DNA from: Diadema setosum
Lineage: Eukaryota; Echinodermata; Echinoidea; Diadematoida; Diadematidae
Direction of reading: 5' to 3'
Assembly: GCA_033980235.1 (NCBI GenBank)
Contig: CM067059.1
Coordinates: 25,457,922-25,521,921, forward strand
Length of the DNA: 64,000 bases
Positions within the stretch are counted from its first letter, which is position 1, and each line of letters opens with the position of its first letter. Of this stretch, positions 1-11,588 are shown piece by piece. A model generated the notes under the pieces. That model had not been told where the DNA came from. It ran no database searches and saw only the letters and a program-made list of their open reading frames with translations. Made by a program: the position numbers and the translations under genes.

Positions 1-1500
1 CATAATTAATATTCTTTTCTTTTAATCGTCGTCATCGTCTTATCATTGCCTTGAGTCAGTGTCATCATCAGCATCTTCCCAAGAAGTATTATATCAATCT
101 CCTTTTGTCGTTAGAATAAGATGGTTTGCCAGATTCACTATATAACGCAACCACATCCACGCAAGCTGGCAAAACACCAACACAAATCTGCCACCTCTCA
201 ACCTCACTAACCACTTACAACCACATCAATCAACGCCACAATTTCAACAATCATCACGGTAATCGTCACAATTTTTTACCGGGTTTGCGGCAACCACTGC
301 CGACTCTCGGAGCGGCAGCATTCGCGCGCCGTCTGTGCCGCCGACGTTCCTCTACTCCGACTCGGCAGCGGACAAGCGCCATCCTATTCGCAATGAAACT
401 TGTGTACTGCTGAGCGACTCACCATCGCCTCCGTCGTGCGTGCATTCTATATATCGCTGAAATGATGCGACGATAGAAAAAAAAAAGTCGCGTTGTCATA
501 GTTAATTATTATCCGATTCAAGAATTATGCAGAAGCAATGAAAACATCATCTTTGAATGTGCTGTATTTGATGTTCCGTAACGACCCCCGTTTGTTCATA
601 AGCTAGCCATAATTCGTGTTGAACTCAAAAAGGCTTGTCATAGAATTTCGATATCTATACCTAACAATATTCACGAATAGTTTACCAGTTCCCATTCTTG
701 CAAGAAGATTTGCCTTGAAACCAAATCTACACCAAGGATGTATATGGAACAAGAAAGAAACGAACGAAATAAAGTATCATACTGAAACTGAAATCGCAGC
801 ACATAAAATGCCATCTATATTGAAGGTTGTATAATATCTAAAGTTTAATCATGCGTATTTCAATTTTGTCGAGGGGGATAATATTCCCGTCGAATGGAAT
901 ACGGTGTACATTTTGTCTTCCAATTTATGATTCTTAAAAGAATAAAACTCTTAGATTTAGCACAAGGCCTCACTCGACATTATTAGATTTTGTTCTGTTT
1001 TCTTTCCCCATACAAAATACCTTATGTTCGCAAAAAAAAAAAAAATCACCTTATTTATATAATTCTATTCAGTGTCTTATTTGAAGAAGATGATAGTGAA
1101 CGAGATGTTGTTCTGTGCAGGCTTCATTGCTGCATTTCACACCCTGAACGAGAAATATTAACAAGCCCCTTTCCACTTTGGATTCGACTGTTCTTAAATT
1201 GAGCTCTAAAACCACCTTTTCTGCTTAAAATTGCTCAAATAACTACTAACTGTTTGTCTTTTGAATATTCAATTTAATTCAGTTCAAATCAAATTTATTT
1301 TTATTTTTAGACAGAAAAAAACACACCCTTTACTCTTTCTTGTGACAAAAGAATAGCGTAAACGGTACACTGTGAAAGAAACAGTGTACAACGAAAGCGA
1401 AACATTATAATTCCTCACTGTTAGTAATAACAAAACATCGTAATATGAAGCCTTATGCCTAAAAAAAAAATAATCTGTCAACTACGCGGTCATTGCCGCC

Positions 1501-1635
1501 TTCGTTTTCTTCTCCTTCTCCTCATTCTTCTTCTTCTTCTTCTTCTTCTTCTTCTTCTTCTTTTTCTTCTTCGAAGTTCTTCTTCTTATATTTCTTCTTC
1601 TTCCTCCTCCTTTATACTTCTTCTTCCTCTTTTTA
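1501..1635. repeat. (CTT)n microsatellite
   Basis: A CTT/TTC repeat with occasional CTC and TAT interruptions spans about 135 bases. The leucine- and serine-rich frame across it is only the repeat read as codons. Confidence 0.9.
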
Positions 1636-1757
1636 TTGATAGGCCTATATGCCGGCCAATGGCTTGGAGTGACTTAAAGAGACAGCCTAAAAGACTGGGT
1701 CATGTTGGTATTGATAATTATTGTATTCTACGCCGTTAACATCTTAATCCACGTTTG

Positions 1758-1850
1758 AAACAACAACAACAACAACGACGACGAAAACGACGACGACAAC
1801 AAGAACAAGAACAACAACAACGACAACAACAACAACAACAACAACGCAGA
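1758..1850. repeat. (CAA)n microsatellite
   Basis: CAA units with CGA interruptions extend over about 90 bases, 130 bases downstream of the CTT repeat. Confidence 0.9.
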
Positions 1851-2037
1851 TCCGCCGGTCCTTGCGAGAAGTATAGGTTTCTTGACAGTTCAAAGTTCGA
1901 TCTGACGCAAGCAGAGGCTTAACGGGATGGAAAGACGCAAGTCGCTATAATGTATAGCCATCAAACTGAAGGTATATGGGAATATATCATCTACACGCGT
2001 AGGGTTCATTCTAATGCAAATGCCTAATAGTTTATCG

Positions 2038-2080
2038 AATATATATATATACATATAATATATATATATATATATATTTA
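2038..2080. repeat. (AT)n microsatellite
   Basis: Alternating AT with one ACATAAT break covers about 40 bases. Confidence 0.85.
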
Positions 2081-3889
2081 TACGTGTACAGATTTTACCG
2101 ATGAGTTTGCGGGCAATATAACAACGACAGCAGCAACTTTGAAGAACAATGAAGGATGTAGTGTTGGAACTCCTTGATTGTGCGAAACATATTTTTCATA
2201 CTGAGTAAGAATGGCGTGTTTTAGATAGACGGCTAGAAAGCTATAATGTGTTTGAATCAAATAGGAAAAATTATATTATTCGTCTTGTCTTGTTCGGTGT
2301 TTAACAAGTTAATTGGTTGGGATTACACGCACTAAAGTACATGTTTTATACTCTTATTCTTTTTTTAATACACGTTTCTGCATTAAAGGCTTTTGGGAAG
2401 AAAATTCCCAGTGCAGTGCATGAAAGACTTTATCAGGAAAGGCTGTTGATTCAAAACGTTGGAAACTATACATATTACCTGCATGGGTAAAAAATGTCTG
2501 GAGTTTACAGGTTGCGATGTGATTGTGGAATTCGTGATGAAAATGCGGTACAGCTATATATGCACAATCTTCCGCAATAAAGAAAGCGAGTTGGGTGGAT
2601 TACGGCTCGTGCTTTCAGGCCTGTTTCCCAATCCTGAAAGCCTGTGCCAGAGCAACACCACAAATCAGCGCTTGAACACTATCATGTTCCTTATAAATCT
2701 TCGAAACGTATGTGCATGGGAGATTTGTGTATATGCGTATTCAAGCTCATATACACACTTTACATTATTGTGTAAACAAGATTTTAGTGTTCATGTGTGT
2801 ATGTTAAAGATATGGATTTTAGAGGAACAACAACAGCACGCATATTATGTGGAGGGTCCGCATAGTATAGACATCAGTTTCAAATTCACGCACTTAATGT
2901 CCAACTGAACTTAAACACCATGATAATATTTCGGGTTGGGAACATTACCTCCGATAAAATGCACATTATGCTTCATTGCAGGCATCACATATCCAAGAAA
3001 ATAATGGCACTTTAATCATTCCCGGCATTCCTTATTCTATATAATTCAGCTTGAATTTCGTAGCACCAATAACCATATATGAATAAAGTCCGGGGAATAA
3101 AGTATTTTTATCTCATAAGTGAAAAAGTAATATGATTTCTGTTACCTGACCTGTATAAGCCTGGATTCATCTCGCTATGTAGCGACAGGTGAAATATCGT
3201 AATGATGCATTTTTTGATTGTTGAACCGTTTAGCTCGGACGGACTTATGTACTTGCGCATTTCACTTATTTTATCTTTTGGCCGCCATGGGAACGAAAGT
3301 CGGGTACATTGTCTTGTACAGTTATCGGCTGTTTGCGAAACCATTTTTCTCTTTCTCCCTGGAAATGAAGAGTTGCGTTTCGATAATGAATAAGGGGAAA
3401 GACCTGACATTTGCTGAATAGTTGCGGCTTCATCCTCAAGATGAGATCACCATTAACCGCAATGCCATTCACTTTTGTTTACCATCTTTAAGTCTGAATA
3501 CTTTCCATCGGTGTCTTTAGAGAAAATTGTGTTGTCATCTATCAGTTTATTTTTATAATATGCGAGATATTCGTCATTCCTTTGTCTTCACACCATGATC
3601 TATCTGCACATAGTGACTGTAATTATTCATGCTTGGTAAATGCGATCTGTAAAGAAAGCTTGCATAAAAGGGGGCGCTATATCGAGAATAAAGAAAGAAG
3701 TAGTCTAAAACTAATAGTGATCATAAATACTACTTGTCATACCGATACTAGTATAATATCGATAGCTAAGATCTAACGTGTTAAGGATATAGCTTCTTTT
3801 CCTGATGATTCTACTGCTCCTTCAGAGTGCCCTGTATAGTCTTCAGTAGCCCTAGCATTGCCCGGTATTAATACGTGTATATACCCACA

Positions 3890-4085
3890 TTTTTTTTTTT
3901 TTTTTTTTTGGTTGACATCCAAGTAAAGATGGGACGTTACGGGTAAAAATCGTCTTGTAAAAGGAAAAAGGATGGGCATGAAAGCACCGGACAGGTTTCG
4001 AACCCAGATCTTGGCTTTGGGGAGTTCCGAGTCCAGAATCCACTGTGCCGCAGCATTCCCGAGTTCTACCAGTGACCAAGAGGAG
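3890..4085 (-). mobile_element. tRNA-derived SINE with poly-A tail (minus strand)
   Basis: Read on the minus strand this segment has an RNA polymerase III A box, CGGCACAGTGG (4040-4050 on the + coordinates), and a perfect B box, GGTTCGAAACC (3994-4004), about 45 nt apart as in tRNA genes. A tRNA-unrelated body follows (through GTAACGTCCCATCTTTAC) and the segment ends in a run of 20 A (3890-3909). No tRNA cloverleaf with an acceptor stem closes around the boxes, so a SINE is preferred over a tRNA gene. The 5' end near 4085 is approximate. I could not identify a target duplication. Confidence 0.7.
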
Positions 4086-4437
4086 GCAAATTTCATTGTA
4101 TTACGCAGCGCGAGAACAAACAGCTTTCTCGGATTTTCAAACATAAAAAAAAAAAAAAAAAAAAAAAACACGAAAATAATAAAAAGTCCAGGTTTGTATG
4201 TTTTGAACACTGATCGGAGCAACATATCGACACGGAGACATATAGCAGCTATAGTCCTAATGGGTGAGGATTATTATACTGTAACAAGAGAAAATGATGT
4301 GATGTTTGTATAGCGTTCGTGATATATGCAAATCATATAGATAAGACAACACCTAATTAAATTATAGTGTTAGCTGTTTAGCGCTTGACAGGAACAGTTT
4401 GAAGATTATCCTTTGGGAAAATGTGGACACAGTTTAA

Positions 4438-4828
4438 AGGGATGGTACAGTATTGGTGGAGATGAGAATTGGGCTTTTAACTTTTTGCGAGATACCAAGA
4501 AAACACTTATGATATAGTACAGAGCATACCATTTTAAGAGGAATTCAAAGTTTATTTGATGAAAATCAGGTTTGAAATTATTGAAACATCCAAAAGCAAA
4601 GTAAAACAAAGCGATCATAATAAAGTGTGGGTCCCACAATTTATTAGAATCGCTCTTTTTTGATATCTCAGCCATTTCAAAACCAATTTTCATCAAATGA
4701 ATATTAAATTCCTCAAAGAAGTACATGCTCTTTCATATTTCATAAGGGGTTTCTCATTATCTCACCAAAAAAAAAAAAAAAATGTTAGAAACCTGAACTT
4801 AGGTCTCAACCAAAACTATACGATCCCT
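4438..4828. mobile_element. TTAA-flanked MITE (AGGGATGGTAC terminal repeat)
   Basis: The left end AGGGATGGTACAGTATTGGT and the right end, read in reverse complement as AGGGATCGTATAGTTTTGGT, form imperfect terminal inverted repeats of about 20 bp. TTAA lies on both sides (4434-4437 and 4829-4832), which suggests a piggyBac-type target duplication. The 391-bp element has no coding capacity. Elements opening TTAAAGGGAT are, as I recall, abundant in echinoderm and other marine invertebrate genomes. Confidence 0.75.
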
Positions 4829-7599
4829 TTAATGTGAACAATGAACATAAAACGTATCGATATAATGCGAGGGCATTTTCGAAAGATCCATTTTCCCCCT
4901 GTGGCTCTACAAACACCAACAAATATAATCGTCCTTCCCGGAAAAAAAGATAAACACCATTTGCAGTTATCACTTTCCATGACGAAATGCCCATAACATC
5001 GCTTTCAATCAGTCGAATGATTAAATTGCAAGTTTAATATAGTTACTGTATCTTGACTACTTCATTTTTTTCTCCATTCTTGATCTTTGCACCCCTCTGA
5101 AATGCTTAATAGCGTTAATTCTTGAAAATATCAGGTGGTTGATCACTCAGGAAAATAAATATTATAACTCATTACCATATATATATATATATATATATAA
5201 TTAGCCTTTCTTTCATTATTTCATTAGGAATACACTTTTAGATATTTCATTGTAAACCTGTTGCGATAAAATGAGGTTATTATTACGTTTATTATCTTTA
5301 AAGTCAATCAAAAATTTGATTACATCATATTGAAAATTGACACCCCATGACACCGTGACACTCAGGAACTATGAAAACAAAACAAACAACAAAACCTAAC
5401 AACATGTTACAATGATTGTTTATGTAGTATGGGGTGTCTGGAACATTCAGTTCAGCGTATATAGCAACGACTGGCAGCAAATGTATTCACATGCATCGTG
5501 CCAAAATAAAGATGCGTTTGATGTTAACCTTGCCAATTGCCGTAGATTTAGGACGCAGATATTACAAAATTCGCGTGAAAACAGGAATCATGAAATTAAT
5601 GATATGATTATCACTGCCAAGTTTTGTTTTGTCTGTCTTTTTGTTATATTGACATGAAAGGACACTTCGAACGACTGCAACATTATGGGAATTTGACTCC
5701 CGCATTGTTTACCTCAGGGTCGTCAACAGGAATGACGAAAAACAGGAAAACATTGTGGTAAAAAAAAAAAAAAACAGGTTATACGTGCAGGTGTGCGACC
5801 ATTAACCGACTATCAAAGGACAAAAGGCGATGGAGCATAATAATATACTACATCACGGAGTAGGAGGGACACTCAGTGATCCCGGCGACGAATATGACAT
5901 GTATACAGTTGTAAGTCTTGTTAGAACATCTGGAAGAAACAGTAACAAGAGCACTGTATAACAAGGAACTACAAGAAACATCCCTCCACAATCACCCCCC
6001 TCCCCCCCCCCCACACACACACAAAAAGACGTGATCAGGATGAGGCATATCGAGATGCATAATATGCTTTTTGTCAAAAAAAAAAGGGGGGGGCAAATTC
6101 TCCGGTAGACTGTAAATTGTCCTTTTACAGTGAACACAATAACATAAAGTTTTGTCTTTTGAATTGAAATATACATACATACAGAACTCTCACGTCTTGT
6201 CTCGCGTTTAGAAGATGCAGATGATTTTCAATTATCTCATGTTCATCTAAATAAAGAAAACTGATCAAACTTGAAGAGCAATAAATGCTCCTGCAGAGAC
6301 GAATATTCATCTTTTGCATCAAAATAAGCGAGGACAATAGTTTATAATGTTTTTATAGTAAGAAATTTTAGCGCCGAAAACTTGACATTCGATACAGTGA
6401 TATCATACCGAGTCGTCTCAGCGATTTGCAGAAGCAAGAGAAGATGAAAATAATGGATAATATCTCCTGCTAAGTCGTGCCAATTGTGTGGGCAAGAGCC
6501 AACGCGAAACACGCAACCTGCTCATGGTGCGTAAGCTCCTTTGTGTGGCGACTATAATATAGCAACAAGGTTTGTTGCTTTTGACGCACGGAGTGGAACG
6601 CCGATATCACAAAAAAAGGTATGTTGCGCCTCATTAACCCGTACAGGAAAATGCGAGCGCTGTTTGTTCTTTGTAGATCCATAAAAGATGGCACCATTGT
6701 TGCAATTGGTTCCGAGCTAGTGCCCAGAAATACAGATAATCACCGCAACTCGATTGTCCTGCAGTGTCGGGCGGCCAAAAACTGAAGATGGAAGCTGTGA
6801 AAAGATGGGCATTACTGGCGGGATCTCCCTGTCGCATGTTTTGACTATGAGCCGCCGCAAAGAGCTATTCCTGTCCTGAGCACTGCGCGATAATCGATCA
6901 CACTTGAAAAACGAGGTCCCAAGTGAACCTTCCCTAAGATAACAGTCATATCAAGGTTGACAATAGACCTACAATTTAATTGCTGACAAAGCAAATATGT
7001 ACCGTGTAAACAGACTTTGGAGATTGCTTTGAATGTTTGGGAAACCTGCAGCAATGCCATAATATCACGAAACACCGCAATAAAAACAAAGGGGATATAC
7101 TAGTGTTTCACTCTCAGATATCTTTATCATTTACAGAAAATTAAAACAAACATAGAAACCCACCTTTAACCCGCCTAGTGTTACTTTTTCTTTGACATCC
7201 TGTGTCATAAATATTCCAATAGTTTATTTATCGACGCCCTTAAATGAGACGCATGAAAACCTTGCGAGACATAATTTCTTTGAAAGAGAGAGAGAGAATG
7301 CAACAAAGATACTTACAAGTAGATATTCAACTCTTGCATATATCAACTGAACATTACACGGTGTGAAAATCAGCAAGTTTTATCAAAATGCGCGCCAACT
7401 CAATCCCACGTAAGGTGACTGAAAAGAAAAAATGCTTTCCAATTCTGAGCAACGCTCAATGGGTTCCTTCAAACGTGGATAATTTCTTTTGCAGTGAAAG
7501 GGGAGTTCCGTGTTGCGAGCAGAATTAATAATCCCGTTAAAATTTAATAATAAATCCCAAGCGTGGATTAATTTGGCTGCGAAACGGATGAATCCCAGC

Positions 7600-8267
7600 T
7601 CCAGAAATGCCCTTTGTGTGCCACTAATTCGGAGCAACGCAGTGAGGATGCGCTGATCCGTCGCCAGATTCCATGGTAACGCGGTTTTGATTGACGGCCG
7701 CATAAGGCATAAAGCCATCGAAGGGATGTTGTACCATCACAGGCCGTTGTTCGTGCGAACGGTGCGCACTTTAGTCTCCCACCGCTAAGCTCCGGCTAAG
7801 CTGAAACTAACCTCGCCGTGCGATACACGGCTTGGGACACCAGTCGCGATTCAGTTCCCCTTCGCATCTTGTCGTGTAGCAGGAGAGCCCGGACCTTAGC
7901 TGCTCTGTTTAGTGACGGTTTTGAAGCCCCACCAGTCATTAGCTGGCTCGCTAGCTGAAAAGTCGTGGCAGCCATAGCTCATACATCGTCTTGACGCGTC
8001 ACACTGGGAGACAGAGCGGAGAGGGGGAAAAAAATCTCCATACTTCCCGATCTGTACCTTTCACTTTTCACATCCAAGCTCCTCGCCGAGGTGTGATATG
8101 TAACAGTGATCGCAAACCGGCTTTTGACAGGCTGAAGGATAACGTTAGCTGTTACAAACCAGCTCGGCGGAAACCGCGGATGATTGAAACTTTTGTTTGT
8201 GATTCTTGAATATTGTTGGAGTACCCGATTTCAACAAGCGGAGTTTCATCGAAAGTTTTCTCAGGCC
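7600..8267 (+). promoter_or_regulatory. Probable Meis promoter and 5' UTR region
   Basis: Before the start codon the DNA becomes GC- and CpG-richer than the surrounding AT-rich sequence and is free of microsatellites for several hundred bases. No convincing TATA box is seen, so a CpG-type TATA-less promoter is inferred. A TGATTGACGG sequence at 7688-7697 matches nine of ten bases of the PBX-MEIS/PREP composite site TGATTGACAG. A TGACAG MEIS half-site lies at 8125-8130. Both would suit autoregulation. Neither is proven functional, and a six-base motif is weak evidence on its own. Confidence 0.5.
8180..8209 (+). other. Possible upstream ORF in the Meis 5' leader
   Basis: An ATG at 8180 opens a nine-codon frame (MIETFVCDS) that ends in TGA at 8207-8209, 58 nt before the Meis start codon and in a different frame. 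If the leader begins upstream of 8180, ribosomes would meet this ATG first, in a moderate context (cggATGA). It could lower translation of the main frame. Its presence in the mRNA depends on where transcription starts, which is unknown. Confidence 0.3.
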
Positions 8268-8282
8268 ATGGCAGGGCAGAGG
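8268..8282 (+). CDS. Meis: Meis coding exon 1 (start codon, 5 codons)
   Basis: This exon encodes only MAGQR before the donor AGG|GTAGGT. The ATG is the first one downstream of an in-frame TGA at 8181-8183 and sits in a strong initiation context (gccATGG), which decides the start. Joined to exon 2 it reads [15 protein letters not shown], which parallels the vertebrate MEIS start MAQRYDDLPHYG. The extra glycines are the only clear difference. The junction is phase 0. The 5' UTR part of this exon continues upstream, but the transcription start cannot be placed from sequence. A transcript could begin elsewhere with another first exon, so this call is less certain than the internal exons. Confidence 0.75.
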
Positions 8283-11200
8283 GTAGGTGTTGCGCGGGAT
8301 TTCCTCCTGCAGTTCGCCTCTTGTTGTCGCCTCCAAATGAAAATGTTGAAATACGCGCCCTCCAGAATAATGATCTGATGATATACGATCTTTCATTTGT
8401 TTTTACTCGATAACCTCGCATCATTATAATGATGCGAATGACATGAATGTGTTTGTTGAAGATTCACGTGGATATTTCTCCGGACGACGTTTGATAAAGC
8501 AAAAAAAAAAAAAAAATGTCTCTTCTTTTTGTCTTGCAGGGATACGATGATGGCTTGCCACATTACGGTACATTAGACGCCTCTGCAACGTCGATGTACG
8601 AGGCACATGCCCCTCGGTCAGCGGTGCACTACTCGCAGGCTTACGCTCAACCGGGCGTTCACCAGCTCAATCACCCGCCATCCGTAGCCCATGCACAATT
8701 TTACCCCGGACATACACCGTCAAATGTTATCACCCCGTCAGTAACGCAGAGTGTCACGGATATTCACAAAAGAGACAAAGACGCAATTTATGGGTACACC
8801 TTCTGTATTTCTTTTTTTTTTAACCTTGCTTACTACTTTGAAGACCTCCATTCACCATGCGTATTTTAAACAAGGCAATTTGGGTTTGATACATTATTTC
8901 AATTTTTTTTTTTTGCTCATTGTCAAATCATCAGTTTTTATTCGAGTCGAGACGAAGTCTTAGCGATATGACAATTGTTGATTGAACTGTAGTCGAAACC
9001 TTTTTTTTCGTGCTGGGATAAATCGATGTTAAAATAAAAAGAAAGGAGAAAAAGGGTTGGGAGGTGTAAATTTACAGTTATATCTCCCCAACCAGTTTAC
9101 CCGTAATCCCTCGCACAACGCCTTTGTTTGAAAACACGACGGTTATAGTGAAATTAGCACCGTCCTGGGCCACCGGAAAACTTCATAATTCGTGCGACAG
9201 CTTGCTCTGTCGGCGCGGCAACTTTTCTCGCCGTGAAAGCGATACCCTCACCTCACAGCTAGATGGTGTGAAACCTTCTGCCGCCTTTTTGTGTTGATCC
9301 CCCTTTTTTTTTAATCATCTCACACAGTACTATGCAAAAGTGTTATGTTTTCTGACCTGTAAGTGCGTTAGAATTCATGTCTTGTTTTTCTTGTCCCTGA
9401 GAAACACAGTAAACACTGTTGGGGGAAAAAACAAGATGAATTGAATTGAATTTATTCATAACTACCAGGCCCTTGTAAAGTGGATGTATCGTGGCTTGTC
9501 ACGAAATATGGCATTTCAGCGCTAAAACCGAAATCCCGATGGTAGCAGAAACGAGGGCTTGCGGATTTAAGTGGGCTCCTCTATGTTTTCCCCCTGACTA
9601 ATCAAAACACTGCCTCACTCCAAAATACATACTATCATCCGCATTTCCTTTCCCCCATTTCCCGTCGAAATGCTAAGCTATGAAAATCCCGCTAAACGCG
9701 GCGAAGGAGATACGCTAAGGGATCGCTGTCTTGTTTCTAACCACAGGCACCCGCTCTTCCCGCTGCTCGCGCTCATATTCGAGAAGTGCGAGCTGGCGAC
9801 GTGTACCCCCCGAGAGCCGGGCGTTGCAGGAGGCGACGTGTGCTCGTCGGAGTCTTTCAACGAAGATATTGCAGTCTTTGCGAAACAGGTACACGAGGTG
9901 AAAACAGGACAGGATTTTTCTACTTTTATCATGACTTGATTTCAGTTTTGTTTTCTGCTGTGGCCTGGTTTCAATCGTCTCCATTTTGTTTTCTTTTTCC
10001 ACTGGTTTTTCAATGTTATTATTTTGTGCATTGCTATTCAAGATTTCACTTTTGCAGCTTTTTCCTTCTATGAATGAAGTTTGGATTTATGCAAATAATT
10101 TGAGGAGCTGTTGAATACAGACATCAAAGTAAATTGTTCAGCATTATGTTTTATGACAGATTGGGGATTTAATATGAGGTAAATTCAAATTTTGACCCAT
10201 TTTATTTTGAGTTCTATTTCAACTTTTTAAATAACACATTTCTGTAGTTGATTTTGAGATAGTTCAAGAATGATAATATAATTAGTGTGATCATGATTTA
10301 CACATTGCTAAACTATGAAAAATCTAAGTCTAAGAATAACAATCATTGTTTTAAAGCTTGCATCTTCTCCCGTGAAGTATTGATACAATGTTTAAAGTAT
10401 GAAAAATGTTTAGGTGTAATCTGCAGAACAAAAAAAAAAAAAAAAATAGAATTGGTCACTAGTACATTGAGTATAACATACTGTGCTAAGCCAAATTTAA
10501 TCTTGTTGGAATCAACCATATCTTCAACAACAAAAAAAAATCTCAATTTTTATGCAAAATATGAAGGGTTATCGGTGAAGGCACGGAATGGCTGTCATGT
10601 TACGAATAATTGTGCGTGACTTTTATGCATGCTTTCTAGATTTGTCGTTCTGCTACCCCGCATTTGAATTTGCAGTTCCTATATACCCATATAAATAGAC
10701 CTGTAGCAACCCCTCCTGTGTGGTTGAACATGTATAATGCGTCACAAATGTGCCAAAATTGATTTCTCGTCTGTCTCGGCATGACCGTAATAAGAGTGGA
10801 AAAGAAGAGGAGAAGGAATATAGATACATTAAAAAGAGAAAAAAAAATATCTAGCGAGTAGAAAAATGGGAAAGAGAGTAACATGGTCTTATATATCCTC
10901 CATTGTCCCTGTGCTATTTCAATTCACTTTCCTGATTGCGGGAATGACCAGTCGTACCTGGAGTGAGCCGCTGAAGCTGGCTGCAAAGTACTATCAGCAT
11001 GATATTTCCGTAATCCAGGCCATTTCTTCTGGCTTTTGTCAAATGCTTTCTCAATGTTCTCAATCAGCGAGATTCTAGTGCTCCGGCAATTTTTTTTTTC
11101 TTTTCTCCTCTTCCCCTCCACTAGTTGGTGATGTATTCATGTGTGTGTTTTGCTGTAAGAGCTGTGCAGTCTTTTTTATGCTTATCCTCTTCATCTCCAT

Positions 11201-11532
11201 CTGTCTATCTGCTCAGATCTATCTATCTCTCTATCTCTCTCTTTATTTCCCTCTCTTGCTTTTATGTTGTTATAAACTGCAGTACGGCATGGTCATTTGA
11301 TGTTATATACCATTTCGCTTGTATTCTCTCATTAACGGAAAGTCTAGATAGCAAAGAAGGGGGACATTCGGATATTGTGTCGACATTGTTGTTGCGAAAT
11401 AGCCAGGGCAAATTTACTTTTATGATGCATTCGATTTGTGATGGCCATTTTTATGTTTTTAGAGTGTAAGGTTTATAATGCATATCTCCAATCTCCTTGT
11501 ATAATGCAAAAACTAAATTTCAAAGAAGCAAT

Positions 11533-11588
<56 letters not shown>

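Larger units (their letters stand above)
1..7599. other. Upstream non-coding DNA
   Basis: No protein domain, tRNA or rRNA was recognised here. The stretch holds simple repeats (CTT/TTC at 1501-1635, CAA at 1758-1850, AT at 2038-2080 and 5179-5200), poly-A and poly-C runs, one SINE and one MITE, listed separately. The open frames present are either translations of these repeats or AT-rich chance frames. The longest plain one, 2459-2908 on the + strand, shows no motif I recognise. Confidence 0.6.

Noticed and set aside
2459..2908. 149-residue + strand open frame upstream of Meis
   Set aside because: It has no recognisable motif and no sign of splice signals or flanking exons. It is likely a chance frame, though a search for homologues would settle it.
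3994..4050. Functional tRNA gene on the minus strand
   Set aside because: A and B boxes are present, but no acceptor stem or full cloverleaf closes around them. The poly-A tail marks a SINE.
3773..4225. Open frames on both strands across the SINE
   Set aside because: They read through the poly-A/T runs and the tRNA-like region, so they are translations of the repeat.
7383..7718. 111-residue minus-strand open frame overlapping the promoter region
   Set aside because: No motif was recognised. The lower stop-codon density follows from the higher GC content there.
8184..8378. Longer Meis N-terminus starting upstream of 8268
   Set aside because: The codon at 8184 is TTG, not ATG, and a TGA lies directly before it. 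The first ATG in the frame is at 8268.
8516..8869. Unspliced frame continuing exon 2 on both sides
   Set aside because: The residues before 8540 and after 8793 are intron translation. The splice sites and Meis homology define the exon.
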